Positions 1 to 6,170 of a DNA stretch of 7,569 bases are shown here, in pieces (the stretch's first letter is position 1; each line of letters begins with the position of its first letter). Source of the DNA: JAVWPP01 sp036635835 (GTDB lineage: Bacteria > Bacillota > Clostridia > TANB77 > CAG-465); the NCBI GenBank assembly GCA_036635835.1, contig JAVWPP010000044.1, positions 1 to 7,569 of the forward strand, written 5' to 3'. The translations under genes were made by a program, and so were the position numbers. The notes under the pieces are model-generated. The model made no database searches. It was not told the origin of the DNA and saw nothing but the letters and a program-made list of their open reading frames with translations.

Positions 1-12
1 TTTTATATGTTT
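1..12 (-). repeat. Probable truncated copy of the AAACATAT repeat element
   Basis: Read on the minus strand, the bases directly after the gpsA stop codon are AAACATATAAAA. This is identical over 12 bases to the first arm of the full copies at 4496-4569 and 6171-6245. The rest would lie outside the window. The position, immediately 3' of a minus-strand stop codon and in the same orientation, matches the copies after disA and after the pilin-like gene. Twelve AT-rich bases alone are weak evidence; the matching position is what makes the call plausible. Confidence 0.45.
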
Positions 13-981
13 TTATTTCATCATTGCCCAAATTAATCTTTCTTTATCTGCATCGTTTTTAATAATGTCATACATAGTTTCAATTATTGGCAAGTTCATA
101 TTATATTTTCTTACTATCTTATATACGCCTTCTAAAGTGTTTGCGCCTTCTACAGTTAGTCCAAGTTTTTTAGTAGCTTCTTCTACGCTAAGTCCTTCTC
201 CTATCATCTTACCTAGTCTAAAGTTTCTACTTTTTATACTAGTACAAGTAAGTATAAGATCTCCTAAACTACAGTATGCATACATAGTTTCTCTGGCTGC
301 TCCAAGCTCTTTTGCAAATACAACCATTTCTTTTAAGACAGAAGTAATGTACGCTGCTTTTGTAGATGGCTCGCAGTTCATTCCATCTAAAATTCCGCTT
401 CCTATTGCTCCTACATTTTTTAAAGAACCACCAAGCTGTGCTCCTATTATATCTGTTATTCCTTCTACTTTTAAGTTCTCGTTTTCGAAGCACTGCTTTA
501 TTATCTTGTTTGCTTTTTCATATTTACTTGCTACTGTAAGTATAACTGGTTTATATGTAGCAACGTCTACTGCAAAGCTAGGCCCAGTTAGGACAGCTAC
601 TTTGCTATGCTTTGTTTCGTTTGTAAATATGTTAGACATAAAGTCTCCTGTTGCTTCGTCTAAGCCTTTGCACATTAGGCAGATTGTTTGGTCTTCTTTA
701 AGTATATCTGTAAGACTTTTTGCAACAGGTCTAATAGCTCCGCTTGGAACTGCAACTACGATTAATTTAGCTCCATCTATAGCGCTTTCTAAATCTGTTG
801 TAAGCTCTACTTCGCAAGGTATTTTAATGCCCGGTAAAACCTTCTTATTTTCTCTTTCTTTTTCTACTATGTCTAGCTCATCTTTAAATGCAGTCCACAT
901 AGTTACACTGTTTTCATTTTTGTTTAAAACTCTTGCAAGTGCTATACCAAAAGCACCTGTTCCTAATACTGTTACTTTCAT
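13..981 (-). CDS. gpsA: Glycerol-3-phosphate dehydrogenase [NAD(P)+]
   Basis: A cytosolic enzyme that reduces dihydroxyacetone phosphate to sn-glycerol-3-phosphate, the backbone for phospholipids and for glycerol-phosphate envelope polymers. The 322-residue protein is near the usual family length (about 330-340). It starts with the Rossmann dinucleotide loop GTGAFG (residues 7-12). Other family signatures are LTGPSFAVDVA (131-141), GGSLKNVGAIGSGILDG (184-200, with the conserved Lys of LKNV), SLGDLILTCTS (238-248) and SRN (251-253). The ATG is preceded by AGGAGAT at good spacing. It lies 18 nt downstream of the sugar-transferase coding region with no visible terminator, so it is probably cotranscribed from the promoter at 3063-3091. 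Its place behind a glycan-initiation gene suggests supply of glycerol-3-phosphate to envelope synthesis, but that is inference since gpsA is a housekeeping gene. The open plus-strand frame opposite it is a shadow. Confidence 0.97.
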   Translation of the reverse strand: MKVTVLGTGAFGIALARVLNKNENSVTMWTAFKDELDIVEKERENKKVLPGIKIPCEVELTTDLESAIDGAKLIVVAVPSGAIRPVAKSLTDILKEDQTICLMCKGLDEATGDFMSNIFTNETKHSKVAVLTGPSFAVDVATYKPVILTVASKYEKANKIIKQCFENENLKVEGITDIIGAQLGGSLKNVGAIGSGILDGMNCEPSTKAAYITSVLKEMVVFAKELGAARETMYAYCSLGDLILTCTSIKSRNFRLGKMIGEGLSVEEATKKLGLTVEGANTLEGVYKIVRKYNMNLPIIETMYDIIKNDADKERLIWAMMK

Positions 982-999
982 TTTTATCTCCTCTGTTTA

Positions 1000-1820
1000 C
1001 TAGTTATTTAAGCTAGCATTCTTTCTAACTTCTGCAGTTCTTTCTTTTATTATTTTGCATGTTTCGTTATAGTATCTTTCCTTAAGAATTTGCAAATCTT
1101 CCTCTTTAGAAACCCCATCATTTTCTTTCACAGAAAACCTATTAAATATTATCTTTAAATCTAAAAGCATGCTTATATTTTCTGCATACCAAACATCTTT
1201 ATTTAGCTTTTCTATAGGATCCATAGACTTAGATATACCAGACATACCCGGCATAACTTTAAACCTTTTTTTATCTTCTTCGTTATAGAAAGAAACTTGC
1301 TGCATATTTGCAGGTCTTGGGCCTACTAAACTCATTTCTCCTTTAACAACATTTAAAAGCTGAGGAAGATCATCTAAAGCATATCTTCTTAGGAACTGCC
1401 CAATCTTAGTAATCTCATTTTTCTTTGTAACTATAACCTTAGTTATACTACTTGAATCTCCTTTTTGAGTAAACTCTTTTTCTTCTTCTACTCTTTTTAC
1501 ATCCATTGTTCTAAATTTATATACATTAATTTTCTTACCAAAGCGTCCTATTCTAGCTTGGCTAAAAAATACTTTTCCATTTCCTTTACCTTCTCTTTTT
1601 ATGCAAAGAGCAATGCAGAAAAATATAGGTGAAAGCACTATAAGGGAAACTAAAGCTATGCAAAAATCTACAACTCTTTTAATGCCAAAAACATATATAT
1701 TATTTAGTACTTTTTTAACTGCCACAACATATTCATTTTCTTCGTTTTCTTCTGCTTCTTTTTCTTCTAAAACTTCTTCTTTTATTTCTTCTAAAACTTC
1801 TACTTTTTCTTCTTCTTTTT
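1000..1820 (-). CDS. Polyprenyl-phosphate sugar-1-phosphate transferase (CpsE/WcaJ/PglC-type), probably the C-terminal half of a fused protein
   Basis: Bacterial sugar transferase family: it moves a sugar-1-phosphate from a nucleotide sugar to undecaprenyl phosphate at the inner membrane face, the first step of capsule or exopolysaccharide synthesis. Numbering from the GTG at 1725 gives 241 residues. The start holds KR..DF and a hydrophobic segment (about 16-43) with a Ser-Pro break (32-33) like the re-entrant helix of PglC. QARIGRFGKK (56-65), YKFRTM (69-74), ALDDLPQLLNV (116-126) and KGEMSLVGPRP (128-138) follow. The catalytic pair is Asp-Asp (118-119) where the family usually has Asp-Glu, and the usual QVxGR stretch after PGxxG (159-163) is missing. 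The GTG has no convincing ribosome binding site, and the frame stays open upstream through acidic residues into the N gap at 1820. I therefore treat 1725 as an internal codon and this as the end of an ATPase-linker-transferase fusion. If that is wrong, the gene is 1000-1725. Confidence 0.9.
1761..1801 (-). repeat. Two 24-bp-spaced repeats in the Glu/Lys linker
   Basis: The 17-mer TTTCTTCTAAAACTTCT occurs at 1761-1777 and again at 1785-1801, a period of 24 bp or eight codons. In the transferase frame each unit encodes EVLEE followed by Lys/Glu-rich residues. A related piece (TCTTCTAAAACTTC) lies on the far side of the gap near 2184-2197. A tandem array of such units is a likely reason the assembly broke here. 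Confidence 0.75.
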
Positions 1821-1920
1821 NNNNNNNNNNNNNNNNNNNNNNNNNNNNNNNNNNNNNNNNNNNNNNNNNNNNNNNNNNNNNNNNNNNNNNNNNNNNNNNN
1901 NNNNNNNNNNNNNNNNNNNN
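1821..1920. other. Assembly gap of 100 N
   Basis: Exactly 100 undetermined bases, typical of a placeholder for a gap of unknown length. The 18 bases before it (1803-1820) and after it (1921-1938) are identical (CTTTTTCTTCTTCTTTTT), as expected when two contigs end in the same repeat. The true distance may be zero, negative (an overlap) or several repeat units. Its stated length, which is not a multiple of three, should not be used to infer reading frame. Confidence 0.95.
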
Positions 1921-3028
1921 CTTTTTCTTCTTCTTTTTTCTGAATTACTTCCGGTATATCTTCGCTAATTTCTATTTTTTCTTCTGCTATATTTTCCGCT
2001 ACATTTTTAACTTCTCCTACAGCATTTTCTAATACTTTTTCTAAAGCTTCCTCTTCTACTTCTTTAGCAAAATCTATAAAGTCTTCTTCATCTTCTTTAG
2101 ACTTAATTTCATGTATTTTAGCTTTCAAAAGCTCTAAGAAACTAGGCTTAATATTTACCTCATTTTCTACTTCTTCTACATCTTCTAAAACTTCATCTAA
2201 AATTTCTTTTTCTTCTTTTCTCTTCTGAGCATTTTCCTTTATGCTATGCATTTTTTCTTCTAAACTTTGAAACATTTTTTTTATGTTTTTTATATTACTT
2301 TTAAAAAATCTAGAAACTTTTTTACAAGGTTTTTTTGGATTTTTTTTTACCTCTGCTAGTATTTCATTGCACGTAGTTCCAATTACAGTAGCTCCTTCTT
2401 TCTTAAGGGCATCTGCTGCGCCTGTAACTGCCGCATTACAGAGTTTATCTTCTCTTGTGACTAATATTACGTTTTGGCCTTTAAAAGCTTTTAAACTGCC
2501 AAGAACTGAGTCTACAGGAAGAGCATCTACAAATATATAATCTAAAGACTCATTAAGCACTTCTAAAACATTGCTTAAAGCTTTTTTAGAAAGCAGCTCC
2601 TCTGGGTTTTTTCTAAACACGCCAGCTGTTACAAGTTGCAAATTATCTATATCTGTTTCTTGCATAAAGCTATTAATATTTTCTCTTGCATAATTAATAT
2701 CTGCAAACTTTTCATCTGCTATAATATCTGCTATTCCTTCTTCTTTTTTTGCGCTAAATATTTCTTTTTGAACTCCGTTTACAATGTCTAAATCTAAAAT
2801 GCAGCAGTTATATCCTTCTTCTGCAAACTCTTTTGCAATGTTTACTGCAACGTAAGTTTTACCATCTCTTTTTTCTGGGCTTGTTACTATTATGCATTTA
2901 TTATCTGATGCTGCTAGTGCAAATTCTATGTTTGCTTTTAGCATTTTAAAAAACTCTTTTTTTGCTTTTATCTCTTTCTTATTTTTTATTTTATTTCTTG
3001 CTATATCCTCTACTATATCTCTTGCCAC
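1921..3028 (-). CDS. CpsD/Wzc-type (BY-kinase-like) P-loop ATPase, N-terminal part of a probable fusion
   Basis: 369 residues are readable before the gap. The P-loop is in VTSPEKRDGKTYVAVNIA (48-65, with Lys57 and Thr58), Walker A' is ILDLD (77-81) and Walker B is YIFVDALPV (164-172). LVTAGVFRKNPEELL (132-146) matches the CpsD signature 'L.AG..P.NP.ELL'. In its relatives this domain couples ATP binding or tyrosine phosphorylation to polysaccharide assembly. CpsD proteins normally end in a tyrosine cluster; here no tyrosine occurs after Tyr164. Instead residues 223-369 are a basic then strongly Glu/Lys-rich, coiled-coil-like linker. The start is a GTG 6 nt after AGAGGG and about 28 nt downstream of the predicted transcription start. 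If the N run is taken literally, the frame ends at 1733 with an arginine-rich tail, which I judge to be a phase artefact. MinD/ParA-type ATPases are the alternative family, but the NPxELL motif and the neighbouring transferase favour CpsD. Confidence 0.88.
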
Positions 3029-3062
3029 TTATATCCCTCTTTCTTATTTATATCTGCTTTTG

Positions 3063-3091
3063 ATTATACAACACTAGCTTCTTAATTTCAA
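3063..3091 (-). promoter_or_regulatory. Sigma-A-type promoter of the ATPase-transferase-gpsA unit
   Basis: On the minus strand a -35 box TTGAAA (3086-3091), a 17-bp spacer and a perfect -10 box TATAAT (3063-3068). Transcription would start near 3056, giving a leader of roughly 28 nt to the GTG at 3028. Confidence 0.85.
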
Positions 3092-3152
3092 CGAAAGGAG
3101 ATAATTTTCTTTCTTTTGTTTTACTTTTCTTTCTTCTTTATTTTATTTATGC

Positions 3153-3180
3153 AAAAAAGCATATACTTTTACGTATACAC
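3153..3180 (-). terminator. Rho-independent terminator after disA, possibly bidirectional
   Basis: GCATATAC (3159-3166) pairs with GTATACAC (3173-3180) over 8 bp including two G-U pairs, with a 6-nt loop. Read leftward it is followed by six T (complement of 3153-3158). Read rightward it is also followed by TTTTTT (3181-3186). It closes the disA transcript before the promoter at 3063-3091. Confidence 0.65.
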
Positions 3181-3228
3181 TTTTTTATTTTTATTTTTAT
3201 TTTTATTTTTTTTATTTTTTTTATTTTT

Positions 3229-3301
3229 AAAACATATATGCAGCTTTATTCTCATTAACTAAATATCCGTATCTAGTTAGTTTGCTTTTCTATGTTTTAT
3301 T
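3229..3301 (-). repeat. AAACATAT repeat element, copy 1 (3' of disA)
   Basis: Begins about 10 nt after the disA stop codon. Minus-strand arm AAAACATA (complement of 3291-3298), core CTAGATACGGA (complement of 3266-3276), and complementary arm TATGTTTT (complement of 3229-3236). An A-rich tail follows (complement of roughly 3181-3228). It is about 2 nt shorter than copies 2 and 3 near the second arm and has stops in the frame that is open in those copies. It also holds an internal inverted repeat AACTA/TAGTT around the core. Confidence 0.75.
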
Positions 3302-3309
3302 TTATATAT

Positions 3310-4407
3310 TTATATTATATTTCTAAACCCTTTAAGAAGGTACTGCTCTTGCAATCTTCTTAGCCCTTGATTTATACCTCTAGCTCTTGCTTCTCCTATA
3401 CCGTCTACATCGTCTAAATCGTCTATAGAGGCTCTACAAATGCCTTGAAGACTAGTGAACGAATCTATAAGATTAATAACTATATTGTATGGAACTTTAG
3501 GAATTTTAGATAGCATTCTATATCCTCTAGGAGATACATTTAAATCTAAATATGCGCCTGCTGTATCTGTTTCGTAGCCAAGAAGTTTAGCTACTTTTTC
3601 TCCGCTTATTAGCTCAGATTTTTCTAGCTTTCTTATCTCTGAAAGTACACTCTCGAACTTTCTAGCTTTAGATTTAGATTTTATTTTATCTTCTATTAGA
3701 TAATCCATAATTATATTATTTTCTTCTTGCTCTACGTTTGCTACAAGCTCATCTAGCTGCATTTTAACTAGTCTTCCTTCGTCTCCTAGCTCCACTATAT
3801 TTCTTTCTACTTCTTGGTTCATTCTCATAACTACTTCTGCTCTATATATAGCGGTTACAACTGTTTCTAGTGAAACTAAATCGTCAAACTCAAGCTCGCC
3901 TAAAATGTTTACTACGCTATCTAATACTAGTTTATATTTTTCTAGTGTTTCTAGTGCTTGGTTTGCTCTTGTAAGGATAGTTTCTGTGTTGTTTATAACA
4001 TACCTAAAGTCTCCTTTAAATATGGTTATTATGCCTCTTCTTTGAGATATGCATATAACTAACTCTCCTGTTTGTTTTGCTACTCTTTCTGCTGTTCTAT
4101 GCCTTGTTCCTGTTTCTTTTGTTTTAATTTTAGATTCTGGTACAAACTGCACATTTGCTCTAAGTATTTTTTTAGCTCCATTACTTATAACTATTCCGCC
4201 ATCCATTTTAGCTAGCTCATATATAGCAGCAGGAGTGAATTCTTGATCTATGTTGAATCCTCCGTCTGATATTTTTAGTATTTCTTCTGAATCTCCTATA
4301 ACTATAAGGGCACCTGTTTTAGCTTTTAAGACGTTTTCTAGTCCTTCTCTTAGGACTGTTCCTGGTGCTAATATTTTTAGTAGTTCTAATATTTCTTCAT
4401 ATTTCAT
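3310..4407 (-). CDS. disA: DNA integrity scanning protein DisA, diadenylate cyclase
   Basis: A cytosolic octameric enzyme that condenses two ATP to cyclic di-AMP and, in Bacillus, scans DNA for lesions. The 365-residue length is normal. The N-terminal DAC domain (about 1-135) has DGGFNIDQEFTPAAIYELAK (48-67), the catalytic DGx motif as DGG (69-71; usually DGA), TGTRHRTAERVAKQTG (99-114, containing the RHR motif 102-104) and SQRRGIITIF (121-130). A helical linker follows, with LGYETD near 276 and PRGYRMLSKIP (293-303). The C-terminal helix-hairpin-helix is DLDDVDGIGEARARGI (330-345). I place the start at the ATG 4405-4407, preceded at 6 nt by a perfect AGGAGG (complement of 4414-4419). The frame is open upstream to 4617, but that stretch is the leader and promoter. 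In Bacillus disA sits with radA and clpC; here it stands alone with its own promoter and terminator, flanked by repeat copies at both transcript ends. Confidence 0.97.
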   Translation of the reverse strand: MKYEEILELLKILAPGTVLREGLENVLKAKTGALIVIGDSEEILKISDGGFNIDQEFTPAAIYELAKMDGGIVISNGAKKILRANVQFVPESKIKTKETGTRHRTAERVAKQTGELVICISQRRGIITIFKGDFRYVINNTETILTRANQALETLEKYKLVLDSVVNILGELEFDDLVSLETVVTAIYRAEVVMRMNQEVERNIVELGDEGRLVKMQLDELVANVEQEENNIIMDYLIEDKIKSKSKARKFESVLSEIRKLEKSELISGEKVAKLLGYETDTAGAYLDLNVSPRGYRMLSKIPKVPYNIVINLIDSFTSLQGICRASIDDLDDVDGIGEARARGINQGLRRLQEQYLLKGFRNII

Positions 4408-4413
4408 ATATTT

Positions 4414-4419
4414 CCTCCT
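4414..4419 (-). promoter_or_regulatory. Ribosome binding site that fixes the disA start
   Basis: A perfect AGGAGG on the minus strand, 6 nt before the ATG at 4407. The protein from that ATG aligns with the normal DisA N terminus (APGTVLREGLENVL). This rules out the longer upstream start. Confidence 0.9.
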
Positions 4420-4425
4420 CTTTTC

Positions 4426-4484
4426 TTTTTTTGTTTTTTTGTTTTTTTGTTTTTTTTGTTTTTTTTGTTTTTTTGTTTTTTTTA
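4426..4484 (-). repeat. A7-8C microsatellite in the disA leader
   Basis: On the mRNA strand, six C residues (complements of G at 4433, 4441, 4449, 4458, 4467 and 4475) are separated by runs of seven or eight A. The array sits between repeat copy 2 and the disA ribosome binding site. Such homopolymer runs are prone to slippage; any effect on disA translation is inference. Confidence 0.8.
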
Positions 4485-4495
4485 TTTTTTCTTTT

Positions 4496-4569
4496 AAAAC
4501 ATATGAGAAAATCTTCATTCTTATTATATATTTTTCCGTATCTAGATGATTAACTTTTATATGTTTCAT
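4496..4569 (-). repeat. AAACATAT repeat element, copy 2 (disA leader)
   Basis: Minus-strand arm ATGAAACATATAAAA, core CTAGATACGGA (complement of 4535-4545) and closing arm ATATGTTTT (arms at 4559-4566 and 4497-4504, 8 bp perfectly complementary). It starts about 13 nt after the predicted transcription start of disA and runs into the A7-8C tail, so it would form the 5' structure of the disA mRNA. By hand count about 57 of 78 positions match copy 3 without gaps. Confidence 0.8.
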
Positions 4570-4588
4570 AAAAATATTGTATATACTT

Positions 4589-4617
4589 ATTATATCAATA
4601 AATATGCTAAAATGCAA
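4589..4617 (-). promoter_or_regulatory. Sigma-A-type promoter of disA
   Basis: Minus-strand -35 TTGCAT (4612-4617), 17-bp spacer, perfect -10 TATAAT (4589-4594). The predicted start near 4582 gives a leader of about 175 nt. The furthest upstream in-frame ATG (4617) overlaps the -35 box and so cannot be the real start. Confidence 0.85.
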
Positions 4618-4741
4618 GTTTTAAAGCAATCTTTTTGACATAATATTTTTCGACATAAATTTTAATACAGTCCTTAGTTATATATTTAAAATACTGAAAT
4701 ATATTATATATATACACATACATTTAAAAAACAACGAAAAA

Positions 4742-4758
4742 ACAGGCTTTTTAGCTGT
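4742..4758 (-). terminator. Possible leftward terminator hairpin between disA and the glycosyltransferase
   Basis: ACA-GCT (4742-4748 with one bulged G) pairs with AGC-TGT (4753-4758) around a TTTT loop. Read on the minus strand it is followed by TTTTTT then CGTTGTTTTTT. The stem is short. If real, it would stop leftward transcripts running antisense through the glycosyltransferase before they reach the disA promoter. The rest of the spacer 4618-4848 is AT-rich with nothing else I recognise. Confidence 0.35.
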
Positions 4759-4780
4759 ATTACTGTCATATTTATGAAAA

Positions 4781-4808
4781 TTGCTTTACTTTTGAGGCAA
4801 AATATATT
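4781..4808 (+). promoter_or_regulatory. Candidate promoter of the glycosyltransferase
   Basis: TTGCTT (4781-4786), 16-bp spacer, TATATT (4803-4808). The -35 is poor and the -10 matches five of six positions. A TTGACA at 4635-4640 is a better -35 but has no good -10 at normal spacing. Low confidence in this AT-rich spacer. Confidence 0.4.
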
Positions 4809-4837
4809 AAAATATATAGTAGAGGTTTATATGTGGA

Positions 4838-4843
4838 AGGAGG
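4838..4843 (+). promoter_or_regulatory. Ribosome binding site that fixes the glycosyltransferase start
   Basis: A perfect AGGAGG 5 nt before the ATG at 4849. In-frame ATGs at 4774 and 4831 have weaker or no such signal, and 4774 lies just upstream of the candidate promoter. Confidence 0.8.
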
Positions 4844-4848
4844 ATTAC

Positions 4849-6105
4849 ATGTATCAGTTAATATTTATACTAAATGCTAGCTTGCAAATTATTGCGCTGC
4901 TGCTTGGTGGATATTTTTTACTTATGTCTATGGCAAGCGTTATAAAGAGAAAAGAAGAAGATGCTACAAAGTTTAAAATACAAAACAAATTTGCTGTGTT
5001 AATACCAGCACATAATGAAGAATCTGTTATTGCAGCTATACTAGAAAGTGTACTTGCACAAAACTATAAAAAAGACATGTTCGATGTTTTTGTTATTGCA
5101 GATAACTGCACAGATATGACAGCTAAAATAGCATGCAAGTATGATGTAAATGTAATATCTAGATTCAATAAAACTGAAATAGGAAAAGGATATGCTTTAG
5201 ATTATGCTATAAAGCATATACAAAAAAAAGATTTGCATTACGATGCTTTTGCGTTTATAGATGCAGATAATTTAGTAGATCCAAACTTTTTGCTTGAAAT
5301 GAATAAGCATTTATCTTATGGGCATAAAGTTATACAAGGATATATAGATAGCAAAAATCCTTTCGATTCTTGGATTACTGCTTCATATACTTTGGCCTTT
5401 TCATATATTAATAGAATAGCTCAGCTTTCTAGATACTATTTAGGACTAACTAATATAATAAATGGTTCTGGATTTGTTGTTAGAAACGATATAATACAAA
5501 AATACGGATGGGATGCATTTACACTTACTGAAGATTTAGAATACACTCTAAGGCTAAATATGCGAGATATACGTGTATCTTTTGCAAGTAAGGCACTTGT
5601 ATACTCAGAAAATCCAATAGACTTATTTCAGTCTTGGAAACAAAGAAAAAGATGGACGCAGGGACAAGTGCTTTGCATGCAAGATTACTTTGTTCCACTT
5701 ATAAAGAAAGCAATAAAGGAAAAAAATATATATGCGTTTGACTGCGCAATTTACTCTTTCCAAGCATTTAGAATAATGTCTTTAAGTTTATCTTTTATAT
5801 ATTTATTCTTACCAATGTTTTTTAAAGGTGTAGATTTATTTTCTTACGGCATAATATTCCCTACATCGTTTTGGGCAGTTATTTGTTTTTCTCAGCTTGT
5901 CTATGGCCCAATACTTATATCTTGTGAGAAGAAACTAGATATGAAATTACTAATTACTTTTATACTTTACCCAATCTATAACTTAACTTGGGTTCCTATA
6001 ACAGTGCAAAGTATTTTAGATTATGAGAACAAGGAATGGTTCCATACAGAGCATACAAGAGCTATGGATATGAATGACATAGTAAAAGTGCAAGATAAGG
6101 ATTAA
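4849..6105 (+). CDS. Membrane glycosyltransferase family 2, processive-type (QxxRW)
   Basis: 418 residues from the ATG with the AGGAGG. An N-terminal membrane segment (about 4-32) is followed by a GT-A domain with PAHNEE (53-58), ADNCTD (84-89), the metal-binding DAD in FIDADN (136-141), TED (227-229, the usual acceptor-base region) and QRKRW (265-269). Three hydrophobic segments follow at about 300-325, 332-358 and 365-390. This architecture matches IcaA/PgaC, NodC and cellulose-synthase-like enzymes that polymerise a beta-linked polysaccharide on the inner face of the membrane and help export it. The sugar cannot be read from sequence. The C-terminal stretch EWFHTEHTRAMDMNDI is of a kind I associate with clostridial members. 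No partner gene (deacetylase, PilZ domain, export protein) is in the window. It is a monocistronic unit facing away from disA and towards the pilin-like gene, with its own terminator. Its role in the same surface glycan as the transferase at 1000-1820 is inference. Confidence 0.92.
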   Translation: MYQLIFILNASLQIIALLLGGYFLLMSMASVIKRKEEDATKFKIQNKFAVLIPAHNEESVIAAILESVLAQNYKKDMFDVFVIADNCTDMTAKIACKYDVNVISRFNKTEIGKGYALDYAIKHIQKKDLHYDAFAFIDADNLVDPNFLLEMNKHLSYGHKVIQGYIDSKNPFDSWITASYTLAFSYINRIAQLSRYYLGLTNIINGSGFVVRNDIIQKYGWDAFTLTEDLEYTLRLNMRDIRVSFASKALVYSENPIDLFQSWKQRKRWTQGQVLCMQDYFVPLIKKAIKEKNIYAFDCAIYSFQAFRIMSLSLSFIYLFLPMFFKGVDLFSYGIIFPTSFWAVICFSQLVYGPILISCEKKLDMKLLITFILYPIYNLTWVPITVQSILDYENKEWFHTEHTRAMDMNDIVKVQDKD

Positions 6106-6135
6106 TGATCTTTTATCTTACACTTTTATTTTTTT
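6083..6135 (+). terminator. Strong Rho-independent terminator of the glycosyltransferase
   Basis: TAAAAGTG-c-AAGATAAG (6083-6099) pairs with the complementary segment 6112-6128 with one C/A mismatch and a terminal G-U pair, followed by T7 (6129-6135) and further T-rich sequence. The left arm encodes the last residues of the protein and the TAA stop (6103-6105) lies in the loop. Read leftward the hairpin lacks a T-run, so it looks one-directional. Confidence 0.85.
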
Positions 6136-6170
6136 CTCTTTTTTTTATTTTTCTCTCTTTTTTATTTTTT

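Noticed and set aside
65..1003. Long plus-strand open frame opposite gpsA
   Set aside because: Its translation has no recognisable domain and it lies antisense to a clear gpsA; it is a shadow frame of low-GC coding sequence.
1723..1725. GTG as a true translation start of a separate sugar transferase
   Set aside because: No convincing ribosome binding site, and the frame is open upstream with linker-like acidic sequence to the gap. Kept as the fallback.
1733..1820. Arginine-rich C-terminal tail (KRRRKSRSF...) for the ATPase, resembling a nucleic-acid-binding tail
   Set aside because: It appears only if the 100 N are counted literally. It is the shifted reading of GAA/AAA linker codons that give a normal acidic linker in the transferase frame.
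4426..4484. Regularly spaced T7-8G units as a CRISPR-like array
   Set aside because: The units are 8-9 bp with no spacers; this is a microsatellite.
4250..4553. Phe-rich plus-strand frames opposite the disA leader
   Set aside because: They are translations of T-runs and of the complement of disA, with no start signals.
4408..4582. A c-di-AMP (ydaO-type) riboswitch in the disA leader
   Set aside because: The leader is only about 175 nt, mostly A-rich, and I see none of the conserved G-rich blocks of that riboswitch. The same element also occurs after other genes.
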